In this document: positions 53,976 through 62,357 of the stretch, one piece after another | Position numbering within the stretch: position 1 is the stretch's first letter | Layout: every line of letters begins with the position of its first letter | Origin: Polynucleobacter sp. AP-Kaivos-20-H2 | GTDB taxonomy: Bacteria; Pseudomonadota; Gammaproteobacteria; Burkholderiales; Burkholderiaceae | Direction: 5' to 3' | NCBI RefSeq assembly: GCF_018882215.1 | Contig: NZ_JACVOX010000001.1 | Coordinates: 543,902-607,901 of the forward strand | DNA: 64,000 nucleotides | Notes under the pieces: model-generated | Seen by the model: only the letters and a program-made list of their open reading frames with translations | Database searches by the model: none | What the model was told of the DNA's origin: nothing | Made by a program: the position numbers and the translations under genes

Positions 53976-55355
53976 TTACCCCGCCCTGCCCTTGTAAATC
54001 AACTGCTTCTCGAGTGCATTACGTATAAATTCAATATTATTTCTTAGGCTATAGCATTCAGCAGTTGCTAGTTTTGCCGCTTTTGATCTGAGTATTCTGC
54101 GCTCCATCTCATTGAGTACCTCAATATATTCGCCACGTCGAGCTGGATCAAAGTTCTCGATCGTATTTTTCTCAAATTTATCCAGATCTTTATAGATTGA
54201 GTTAATTTGCTTCTTGGCCAGATTGGTTCTGTAAGTAGGAATTGATTTAATAACGGGATAAGCAAAAGCAGCAAACGGGAGCAAGAGGAAGAACATACGC
54301 TCCAAGAACTCCGCCAACCAAAACGGCAAATACTTCATCAAAGTCGGCGTCCCTTTTTCATAGAAGAACTTTGCCTCATCACTTAGTGGTGCTTCGGTAT
54401 TCATATAGACCGGAAACTCTCCAGCCTTAGAAAAATAGGATTTATTTCCATTGATTTCTTTTGCAGCCTCCAGAAATAAAACCTGGATAGCAGGATGAAG
54501 GCGGTCATCAATCAACAGGTTAGTTGTAGTTGATATGAGCTGAACTGGATGATCCGGGATATTTTTCCCAAGATCAAAGCCGCCCATGGGCACAGTCACT
54601 TCCTCGAAGTAAGGCAATAAACGGGTATAGGCGTCTGCACGCGTAAATGAAGTTAGCTTAATTGCTGGATTTTTAATGAGTCTCTGTACATTTGGTGAAT
54701 CAAAACCATCTACCAAAATCACGGCATCAATTTCGCCACGCTCCAAAGCGCTTACACCTTCGGCATTCCCAAGACTAAGTAAATTAGGGGCATCACCATT
54801 TAAGCCATTAAGTTTAAATATTCCGAGAGCCTGCGTACGCGTTCCACTCCCCACCGGGCCAATATTGATTTTGAGTTTGGCAATATCTCTATCGGATACG
54901 TGAATACTTTCATTGAAGGCATTCTTACGATAAAACATCCAAAATGGTTCATAGTCAACACTACCAAGGGATTCGACACCAGAGAGATTATCTACAGCAA
55001 TCATTCCGCCCTGAACCAGGGCTGCTTGAATTGGATCTTTGCGATCCATGAGATGTTGGAGATTCTCTTTCGATCCGTGGGTTTCTACTAATTTAAGTTC
55101 AATACCTTTTTTCTCAAAATAGGTCTTATATTTTTCACCCAATACTTTGTAGGAGCCACCGGTACCGGTCGCCATTAATACTTTGTTAGGTGGCGCAGGC
55201 TTTGCAAACCAAATCAAAATAAATAGCGCTAGAATTAACAGGAAAACAAGGGGCCAGACTTCTCTTAAAGCACTAAACCAATTCTTGATTTCATCTGCTG
55301 CTGTTTGATAAACCGCAGAGATATGTTCGCTGACTTCTTCTTTAAAACTGGCCAT
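53976..55355 (-). CDS. TAXI-family TRAP transporter solute receptor, membrane-anchored
   Basis: A 459-residue protein. An N-terminal membrane helix (VWPLVFLLILALFILIWFA, about residues 34-52) anchors a periplasmic TAXI domain (VLMATGTGGSYKVLGEKYKTY, IGPVGSGTRTQALGIFKLNG); a further hydrophobic segment (MFFLLLPFAAFAYPVI) and a coiled cytoplasmic end follow. Typical TAXI receptors are soluble; this anchored form with a C-terminal helix is a distinct group seen in Burkholderiales. No TRAP permease gene is near. Ligand unknown. Confidence 0.85.
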   Translation of the reverse strand: MASFKEEVSEHISAVYQTAADEIKNWFSALREVWPLVFLLILALFILIWFAKPAPPNKVLMATGTGGSYKVLGEKYKTYFEKKGIELKLVETHGSKENLQHLMDRKDPIQAALVQGGMIAVDNLSGVESLGSVDYEPFWMFYRKNAFNESIHVSDRDIAKLKINIGPVGSGTRTQALGIFKLNGLNGDAPNLLSLGNAEGVSALERGEIDAVILVDGFDSPNVQRLIKNPAIKLTSFTRADAYTRLLPYFEEVTVPMGGFDLGKNIPDHPVQLISTTTNLLIDDRLHPAIQVLFLEAAKEINGNKSYFSKAGEFPVYMNTEAPLSDEAKFFYEKGTPTLMKYLPFWLAEFLERMFFLLLPFAAFAYPVIKSIPTYRTNLAKKQINSIYKDLDKFEKNTIENFDPARRGEYIEVLNEMERRILRSKAAKLATAECYSLRNNIEFIRNALEKQLIYKGRAG

Positions 55356-55418
55356 GTCATTCCTCGTGATATTGGGCTAGCTTATCACCAAAAAACGGGG
55401 CTTTATAGCTTTGGAGGC

Positions 55419-57077
55419 CTAGGAGGCAGAATCAGTCTCAGCACCCTCTGCTTGAGGAGTCAGGATAGTTGGGTAAGAGACAGCCCAAGTGCCGGGGTAG
55501 TCACGGCTGTAATGGAGACCACGGCTTTCCCTACGCATGAGCGCTGAACGTACGATCAACTCTGCACATTCTAGTAGGTTTCTGAGCTCAATGAGATCGC
55601 GCGTAACCTTAAAGTTGGCGTAATACTCCTGCACTTCATAACGCAGCAACTTAATTCGATGTAGAGCTCGCTCCAAGCGTCGATTGGTTCTTACAATGCC
55701 TACGTAATTCCACATCAAAGAACGCAGCTCATCCCAGTTGTGGGCAATGACTACTTGCTCATCCGCATCCTCAACTTGGCTCTCATCCCACAATGGGAGG
55801 GGAGGCATCACTGGGGTCTTGAGACTTGATATATCTTCTGCAGCAGCCTTACCAATAACTACGCATTCCAATAATGAGTTACTGGCCAAACGATTGGCAC
55901 CATGCAGGCCGGTATACGTCGCTTCACCTACTGCATAAAGTCCTGGTAAATCAGTGCGCCCCTTGAGATCGGTCACCACGCCACCACAGGTGTAATGTGC
56001 AGCAGGAACAACCGGAATTGGTTCTTTGGTGATATCTAGACCAAGACTTAAGCAGCGCGCATAAATCATCGGAAAATGCTCTTTAATAAATGCTTCGCCC
56101 AGATGTGTGGCATCTAGATGAACATAGTCCAAGCCGTGCTTTTTCATTTCAAAGTCAATGGCACGGGCAACGATATCGCGCGGTGCTAATTCGTGGCGAT
56201 CATCGTGGTCAGGCATGAAGCGTGTACCATCAGGGAGCTTTAATAAACCACCCTCACCCCGCATGGCTTCGGTAATCAGGAATGTACGATCACTTGGGTG
56301 ATACAGACATGTCGGATGAAATTGAATAAATTCCATATTGCCTACTCGGCAACCTGCGCGCCAAGCCATAGCAATGCCATCGCCTGTAGCGGTATCGGGG
56401 TTGCTGGTGTAGCGATAAACCTTGCCTACGCCGCCAGTAGCTAAAACCACTGACTTGGCTTCGATTGTTTCTACGCGATTATTTTTAATATCAAGTGCAT
56501 AGACACCGTAACAACGATTTGGCTTGGTGCGCTGAGTCTTAGCATCGAGTTGACGATTGGTAATGAGATCAAGCGCAATCCAATGCTCCAAGATCTGAAT
56601 ATTTTTATGTGCTCTGGCTTTATCTAAGAGCACCTCATGAATCGCTTTGCCAGTGGCGTCTGCAGCATGCGCAATACGACGATGGCTATGCCCGCCCTCG
56701 CGAGTTAAATGCAAACCCATTGGACCAGATTCATCGGCTGTAAAGGGCACGCCCTGCTCTACCAACCAACGGATCGCATCAGCGCTTTCTTCGGCGATAT
56801 AGCGTGCTGTGGATTCCACTACAAGTCCTGCACCTGCATCTAAGGTATCAGCCACATGAGAATCAATACTGTCATGCTCTTTATCCACAACCCCAACAAT
56901 ACCGCCTTGGGCCCAAGCTGTAGCAGCCTCTCCTAAACCACGCTTAGCCATCAGAATCACTGGCTGAGATTCAGCCATATGGAGGGCAACAGTTAATCCA
57001 GCTAATCCGGCCCCAATAATGAGGACGGGAAGCTCAGCGTTTGCAGTGGTGTTTTGGGAGGGTTTAGAACTTGCCAT
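55419..57077 (-). CDS. nadB: L-aspartate oxidase
   Basis: A 552-residue flavoprotein with [57 protein letters not shown] and a C-terminal helical domain with [13 protein letters not shown]. It oxidises L-aspartate to iminoaspartate for NadA. The gene is 2.3 kb beyond the nadA-nadC operon and on the opposite strand. A terminator of the formate dehydrogenase operon lies just upstream, so it has its own promoter. Confidence 0.96.
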   Translation of the reverse strand: MASSKPSQNTTANAELPVLIIGAGLAGLTVALHMAESQPVILMAKRGLGEAATAWAQGGIVGVVDKEHDSIDSHVADTLDAGAGLVVESTARYIAEESADAIRWLVEQGVPFTADESGPMGLHLTREGGHSHRRIAHAADATGKAIHEVLLDKARAHKNIQILEHWIALDLITNRQLDAKTQRTKPNRCYGVYALDIKNNRVETIEAKSVVLATGGVGKVYRYTSNPDTATGDGIAMAWRAGCRVGNMEFIQFHPTCLYHPSDRTFLITEAMRGEGGLLKLPDGTRFMPDHDDRHELAPRDIVARAIDFEMKKHGLDYVHLDATHLGEAFIKEHFPMIYARCLSLGLDITKEPIPVVPAAHYTCGGVVTDLKGRTDLPGLYAVGEATYTGLHGANRLASNSLLECVVIGKAAAEDISSLKTPVMPPLPLWDESQVEDADEQVVIAHNWDELRSLMWNYVGIVRTNRRLERALHRIKLLRYEVQEYYANFKVTRDLIELRNLLECAELIVRSALMRRESRGLHYSRDYPGTWAVSYPTILTPQAEGAETDSAS

Positions 57078-57121
57078 AGAGGGTTCATTCTAAAGGGCAA
57101 TTAACTTCCTTGTTCTAAATA

Positions 57122-57150
57122 CAAAAAGGCTCCTTGTGGGAGCCTTTTTG
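57122..57150. terminator. Rho-independent terminator of the formate dehydrogenase operon
   Basis: CAAAAAGGCTCC and GGAGCCTTTTTG pair with a short central loop; T-runs occur on both strands. It lies 20 bases after the stop of the alpha subunit gene (minus strand) and before nadB. Confidence 0.88.
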
Positions 57151-57169
57151 TGATTTGCTAGAACGTTAA

Positions 57170-60064
57170 TTAGACGTTAGACCTTACCTTGGATCCACCT
57201 GGGGCATTTGTACCGTATCCCATGATCTTGGCTGCTTCTCCACCTTTGGCTATTTTCACAGCGCAGTACTTAAACTCCGGAATCTTGCCAAATGGATCTA
57301 GCGCTGAATTGGTGATCAAGTTCGCTGCAGCTTCATAGTAAGCAAATGGAATAAAGATCACCCCTCTTGGTGTACCGTCATCCTGTCTCACATGGATGCC
57401 GACCTCACCCCGACGCGATTGAACCGTAATGACATCGCCTGCTGTAACCCCTAATTGGGTCATGTCCTCACCATGCATAGATACAGTAGCCATAGGTTCA
57501 ATGGCATCGAGAATAGTGGCACGACGCGTCATACTGCCAGTGTGCCAATGCTCTAACTGACGCCCTGTGATTAATACGAATGGATACTCAGTGTCAGGAC
57601 GCTCGTTTGCCGGAATAATGTCAGCAGGAACGAGTTTTACCTTGCCATCTTTAGTATCAAACTTGTCATCAAACACGATCGGACGACCTGGATCTTCAGC
57701 AGACAAACATGGATAGGTCACACTGGATTCTTGTTCCAGGCGCTCCCAAGTAATGCCATTAATAGCGCCATGCATCGCTTGACGCATCTCGTCATAAACC
57801 TGCGCAACGCCCGCATCAGGACCTTGGTAATTCCAGTTCAAGCCCATGCCTTTGGCAATTTCTTGAATAATCCACAAGTCAGGCTTTGCATCGCCAGGAG
57901 GATCAATCGCTTTCTTGCCCATTTGGACCATGCGGTCAGTATTGCTAGCTGTACCAACCTTCTCAGGCCAAGCGCTTGCTGGCAACACTACATCCGCTAA
58001 GAGCGCTGTTTCGGTCATGAAGATGTCTTGCACGACCAAATGCTCTAAAGATGCCAAAGCGTGACGTGCATGATTTAAATCAGGGTCACTCATCGCTGGA
58101 TTTTCACCTTCGACATACATACCGCGAATCTTGTCTGGATCACTATCAGGGGCGGTGATCTTATGCATGATCTCCACCACGGTATAACCAGGTTTTTTAT
58201 CTAATGGCGTACCCCAGAACTTCTCAAACCAAGCATGTGCTTCTGGGTTATCAACGCGCTGATAGTTCGGGAACATCATTGGGATCAAACCAGCATCACT
58301 AGCACCTTGCACATTGTTTTGACCGCGCAACGGATGTAAACCTGATCCAGGCTTACCAATTTGACCAGTGATACTCACCAATGCGATTAAGCAACGTGCA
58401 TTATCTGTGCCGTGTACGTGTTGGCTAACACCCATGCCCCATAAAATCATAGCCGACTTGGTGGTGGCAAACTCTCTGGCTACTTCACGCAGCGTTTCTG
58501 CAGGAATGCCACAGATCGGTGCCATTACTTCAGGGCTGTAGCCTTTGATATTTTCTTTTAAGGCTTCAAAATTATTGGAGCGATTTTGTACAAAGTCTTG
58601 ATCAACCAAGCCTTCTTCAATAATCGTATAGATCATGGCATTAAGCATTGCCACATCAGTATCTGGCTTAAATTGCATCGTACGCCATGCATGCTTGCTG
58701 ATTTCGGTTGCACGTGGGTCACACAAGACAATTTTGGCGCCACGTTTAGCGGCATTCTTAAACCAAGTTGCTGCAACTGGATGATTGGCAGTTGGATTAG
58801 AGCCAATCAGGAAGATCATGCTGGAATGTTCAACGTCGTTCACTTGGTTACTTACGGCACCAGAACCAACGCCTTCGAGAAGCGCTGCTACTGATGAGGC
58901 ATGACAAAGACGCGTGCAGTGGTCTACGTTGTTACTACCAAAACCAGTACGGACTAGCTTCTGGAATAGATAGGCCTCTTCATTACTGCCTTTAGCAGAA
59001 CCAAAACCAGCCAACACTTTTAAGCCGTGTTGATCTTTTAATTTCTTGAGTCCCCCAGCGGCAACTTCCAGCGCCTCTTCCCATGTAGCTTCACGGAAGA
59101 TATCTGACCAATCTTGCTTGCCCTCAAGGATAGATTCATCCTTAGAAACACCCGCTTTACGAATGAGTGGTTTAGTGAGGCGCTGTGGGTTATGGATGTA
59201 GTCCATACCAAAGCGACCTTTGACGCAAAGGCGATTGTGATTGGCCGGGCCATCGCGACCTTCAACGCTGACGATCTTTTCGTCTTTAACGTTGTAAGTA
59301 ATTTGACAACCGACACCACAGAATGGACAAACTGAATCGACTTTGCGATCCACTGTTTGCGAACCAATCAAGCCTTTTGGCATCAATGCACCGGTTGGGC
59401 ATGCTTGCACGCATTCACCACAGGCAACGCAAGTACTGTCGCCCATTGGATCATTTAAGTCGAATACGATTTCACTATGGCCGCCACGCATAGCGTAACC
59501 AATCACATCGTTTACCTGCTCTTCACGACAAGCACGTACACAGCGATTACATTGGATACACGCATCCAAATTGACAGCCATCGCTGGATGAGAAATATCA
59601 CTGCTAACTTTCTCACGACGCAGCGCTTTGAGTTCTGGGCGAACAGTGACGTCCATACGAGCAGCCCAAGTACTTAATTCACCATGCTGGTTCTTTTGCT
59701 CTTCTTCTTTGCTATCACCAACCCACTTAAAACCTTCGTCCGGCATATCAGAAAGCAACATCTCCAACACCAATTTCTGGCTCTTGATTGCACGCTCGCT
59801 ATTGGCCTTCACTTCCATTCCTGGAGTCGCGCTTCTACAGCAACTTGGCGCTAATGTACGTTCGCCATTAATCTCTACCACACATGCGCGGCAGTTGCCG
59901 TCGGGACGGTAGCCATCTTTAAAGCACAGATGGGGAATATCAATACCGTGGCGCTTAGCAGCTTTGAGAATCGTTTCGCCTTCGTATGAAACGATCGTCT
60001 TGCCATCGAGCTTGAACTCAACGGTTTGTAATTCGAGTTCTTTTGGATTTGTGGGTGCGTTCAT
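57170..60064 (-). CDS. fdsA: NAD-dependent formate dehydrogenase alpha subunit (Mo/W bis-MGD)
   Basis: A 964-residue protein. Order: N-terminal 2Fe-2S domain (PHLCFKDGYRPDGNCRACVVE), His/Cys 4Fe-4S, two 4Fe-4S motifs (CIQCNRCVRAC, CVACGECVQAC), a further cluster in CPFCGVGC (about residues 246-253), then the molybdopterin domains with catalytic Cys387-His388 (RLCHASS), a cysteine and not selenocysteine. It oxidises formate to CO2 and passes electrons to the gamma-beta partner. It follows fdsGB by 52 bases. Genes for maturation (FdhD type) and the small delta subunit are not found next to it. Confidence 0.94.
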   Translation of the reverse strand: MNAPTNPKELELQTVEFKLDGKTIVSYEGETILKAAKRHGIDIPHLCFKDGYRPDGNCRACVVEINGERTLAPSCCRSATPGMEVKANSERAIKSQKLVLEMLLSDMPDEGFKWVGDSKEEEQKNQHGELSTWAARMDVTVRPELKALRREKVSSDISHPAMAVNLDACIQCNRCVRACREEQVNDVIGYAMRGGHSEIVFDLNDPMGDSTCVACGECVQACPTGALMPKGLIGSQTVDRKVDSVCPFCGVGCQITYNVKDEKIVSVEGRDGPANHNRLCVKGRFGMDYIHNPQRLTKPLIRKAGVSKDESILEGKQDWSDIFREATWEEALEVAAGGLKKLKDQHGLKVLAGFGSAKGSNEEAYLFQKLVRTGFGSNNVDHCTRLCHASSVAALLEGVGSGAVSNQVNDVEHSSMIFLIGSNPTANHPVAATWFKNAAKRGAKIVLCDPRATEISKHAWRTMQFKPDTDVAMLNAMIYTIIEEGLVDQDFVQNRSNNFEALKENIKGYSPEVMAPICGIPAETLREVAREFATTKSAMILWGMGVSQHVHGTDNARCLIALVSITGQIGKPGSGLHPLRGQNNVQGASDAGLIPMMFPNYQRVDNPEAHAWFEKFWGTPLDKKPGYTVVEIMHKITAPDSDPDKIRGMYVEGENPAMSDPDLNHARHALASLEHLVVQDIFMTETALLADVVLPASAWPEKVGTASNTDRMVQMGKKAIDPPGDAKPDLWIIQEIAKGMGLNWNYQGPDAGVAQVYDEMRQAMHGAINGITWERLEQESSVTYPCLSAEDPGRPIVFDDKFDTKDGKVKLVPADIIPANERPDTEYPFVLITGRQLEHWHTGSMTRRATILDAIEPMATVSMHGEDMTQLGVTAGDVITVQSRRGEVGIHVRQDDGTPRGVIFIPFAYYEAAANLITNSALDPFGKIPEFKYCAVKIAKGGEAAKIMGYGTNAPGGSKVRSNV

Positions 60065-60116
60065 GTTTGTCTCGTTATTCCCTGATTGTTCTGTCTAATT
60101 AGGTTAAGCAACTTCC

Positions 60117-61919
60117 TTATTGAACTTCTTCAGGGAAATATTTATGAATACAACGAATAGGGTTTGGTGCGGCTTGGCCTAGACCACAAATAGAAGCATC
60201 CACCATTACTGTCGCCAAGTCTTCTAAAGTTTCTTGATCCCATGATTTTGCTTGCATCAATTTGGCAGCTTTACCTGTACCAACTCGGCAAGGTGTACAT
60301 TGACCACAGCTCTCATGCTCAAAGAAATGCATCACGTTCAAAGCCATGTCGCGGGCTTTATCTTTGTCACTGAACACCATGACAGCCGCAGAACCAATAA
60401 AGCATCCGTATGGTTGCAATGTGTCAAAGTCTAGCGGGATGTCATTCATGGTCGCTGGCAAAATACCACCTGATGCGCCACCAGGCAAATAACCGTAGAA
60501 CTTGTGGCCGTCTTGCATGCCACCACAATACTCATCAATCAATTCTTGAATAGTGATGCCTGCAGGAGCCAACTTCACGCCGGGTTTCTTAACACGCCCA
60601 CTAACGCTAAAGCTACGTAATCCTTTGCGATCGTGACGTCCGAATGAACTAAACCACTCAGGTCCGCGCTGAACAATATCGCGCACCCAGTATAGAGTCT
60701 CAAAGTTGTGCTCGAGTGTTGGTCTGCCAAACAACCCTACTTGCGCAATATACGGAGGACGCATGCGTGGTTCACCGCGCTTGCCTTCAATACTCTCGAT
60801 CATTGCAGACTCTTCACCACAAATGTAGGCACCAGCACCACGACGTAATTCAATATTCGGCAATGCAAATGGCGGATTAGCTTTGAGTTTTGCTAATTCA
60901 GCCTCAAGCAATTCACGGCAGCCGTGATACTCATCACGTAAATAGATATAACAAGCATCAATACCTACCACGCTTGCTGCAATGAGAAGCCCTTCTAAGA
61001 AACGATGTGGATCACGCTCTAAGTACGTACGATCCTTAAATGTTCCTGGCTCACCTTCATCGATATTGACGGCCATCAATTTAGGAGCAATCTGATCTTT
61101 AACAATGCGCCACTTACGACCCGCTGGGAAACCTGCGCCACCTAAACCACGTAAGCCAGAGCTTTCCATTGCTTTGATGATACTTTCCGCATCCTTCTTG
61201 CCTTCGAAAATTTCTTTGGCCAAAGCGTAACCGCCTTGAGCGCGATAGGACTCGTAACCAACATAGTCAGGAGAAACGGCTTGCATCTCACCCTGGGGAG
61301 ATACACCTTGCTCTGCTAAAGCCGCAGGATCAAAGACGGCATCGTCTTTAGCCATTGGCTGGGTGGTTAACTTATTTTTTACAGCAGCCGCTACCTTGTC
61401 TAACGTGGCAAACAAGACTGGGTACTGATAAACGACTGCAACAGGAGCTTGCTCGCAACGTCCTACACAAGGAGCTGCAGCAACTTTGATATTCGGATTA
61501 CCTAAAATACTTGGCAACTTAGCCAATAGATTTTTTGCGCCAGCCAATTCACAGGCGATACCATCACAAACACGAATCAGAATATCTGCTACCGGATCAT
61601 TGCCACGCACAACTTCAAAGTGGTGATAGAAAGTCGCGACTTCATATACCTCTGCCATTGGCAGATTCATTTCTTTAGCTAATGCCACTAAATGACGGTC
61701 ATGCAAAGCACGATACTCATCATTAAGTTTGTGAAGATTTTCAATTAATAGGTCACGACGATGTGGCGCATTACCAATGAGCTGACGAACTTCGGCAACT
61801 GAAACATCGTCTGCTTGCCGCCCCTTCAATTTGCTCTTACGGCGAATGGTTTCCCTCAAATCATCTGCGGTTGCAACAGCAACTGCTTTGACTTCTCCAG
61901 AAGGCTTTGGATGATTCAT
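60117..61919 (-). CDS. Fused gamma-beta subunit of NAD-dependent formate dehydrogenase
   Basis: A 600-residue fusion. Residues ~20-180 are the NuoE/FdsG-like part with 2Fe-2S ligands Cys118, Cys123, Cys151, Cys155. The rest is the NuoF/FdsB-like part: GLRGLGGAGFPAGRKWRI for FMN/NAD, VNIDEGEPGTFKDR, and the 4Fe-4S motif ESCGQCTPCRVGT. It takes electrons from the alpha subunit and reduces NAD. In Cupriavidus-type fds operons these are separate genes. It is the first gene of the operon; 200 bases without a gene precede it. Confidence 0.9.
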   Translation of the reverse strand: MNHPKPSGEVKAVAVATADDLRETIRRKSKLKGRQADDVSVAEVRQLIGNAPHRRDLLIENLHKLNDEYRALHDRHLVALAKEMNLPMAEVYEVATFYHHFEVVRGNDPVADILIRVCDGIACELAGAKNLLAKLPSILGNPNIKVAAAPCVGRCEQAPVAVVYQYPVLFATLDKVAAAVKNKLTTQPMAKDDAVFDPAALAEQGVSPQGEMQAVSPDYVGYESYRAQGGYALAKEIFEGKKDAESIIKAMESSGLRGLGGAGFPAGRKWRIVKDQIAPKLMAVNIDEGEPGTFKDRTYLERDPHRFLEGLLIAASVVGIDACYIYLRDEYHGCRELLEAELAKLKANPPFALPNIELRRGAGAYICGEESAMIESIEGKRGEPRMRPPYIAQVGLFGRPTLEHNFETLYWVRDIVQRGPEWFSSFGRHDRKGLRSFSVSGRVKKPGVKLAPAGITIQELIDEYCGGMQDGHKFYGYLPGGASGGILPATMNDIPLDFDTLQPYGCFIGSAAVMVFSDKDKARDMALNVMHFFEHESCGQCTPCRVGTGKAAKLMQAKSWDQETLEDLATVMVDASICGLGQAAPNPIRCIHKYFPEEVQ

Positions 61920-62079
61920 AGTTCGTAGTCTCTAATTTTCTATTTCTTGCTATTTTGTACTCAGCACCAATGCAGAGCCTTATCACACTTTGCGCATCAA
62001 AAAACCCTGCTAAGCCAAATACTTAGCCGGTCATCAATAGGCAAAATAACGCTTTATTTTGGGTTATTTAAGGCCCTAT

Positions 62080-62101
62080 GTCCTTGACGGCGCTCAAGGA
62101 C
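62080..62101. other. Inverted repeat upstream of the formate dehydrogenase operon
   Basis: GTCCTTGA and TCAAGGAC form an eight-base stem with a six-base loop. It lies 21 bases after the small lipoprotein gene's stop and 160 bases before fdsGB on the same strand. No U-run follows, so it is either a factor-dependent terminator hairpin or a regulatory site. The remaining bases 61920-62079 hold no recognisable element. Confidence 0.35.
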
Positions 62102-62122
62102 TTTAAATAAGGGTTTACCCTA

Positions 62123-62347
62123 TTACATTAGGGATGGGGAAGGCTTGTCGCCCGGAGGAAGAGAGTAATCCAACTTGCGCTCATAAAGTCTAGCCTTGTA
62201 GCAATCCTGGTAGCCCTTGCTGCCAATTTGCCAACCAATCGATGTGCAGTCGTCTTGGGCAGCCGATTCAATAGAGCCACAGCCTACTAGGCCCATAGTG
62301 GCCATGAATGTAATTACAGGAAGAATGCGCAATTTTGTTGAATTCAT
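62123..62347 (-). CDS. Small lipoprotein
   Basis: A 74-residue protein with a lipoprotein signal: hydrophobic stretch and lipobox Leu20-Val21-Gly22-Cys23. The mature part has two more Cys (DDCTSIGWQIG and YQDCYKARL) that could form a disulphide, and a short Pro-rich tail. Position +2 after Cys23 is Gly, which fits outer membrane sorting. No family was recognised. It begins 10 bases after the DUF748 gene ends. Confidence 0.78.
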   Translation of the reverse strand: MNSTKLRILPVITFMATMGLVGCGSIESAAQDDCTSIGWQIGSKGYQDCYKARLYERKLDYSLPPGDKPSPSLM

Positions 62348-62357
62348 GCCCTCAAGT

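Noticed and set aside
57170..60064. Selenocysteine formate dehydrogenase
   Set aside because: The catalytic position is an ordinary cysteine codon (Cys387) and the frame has no internal TGA.
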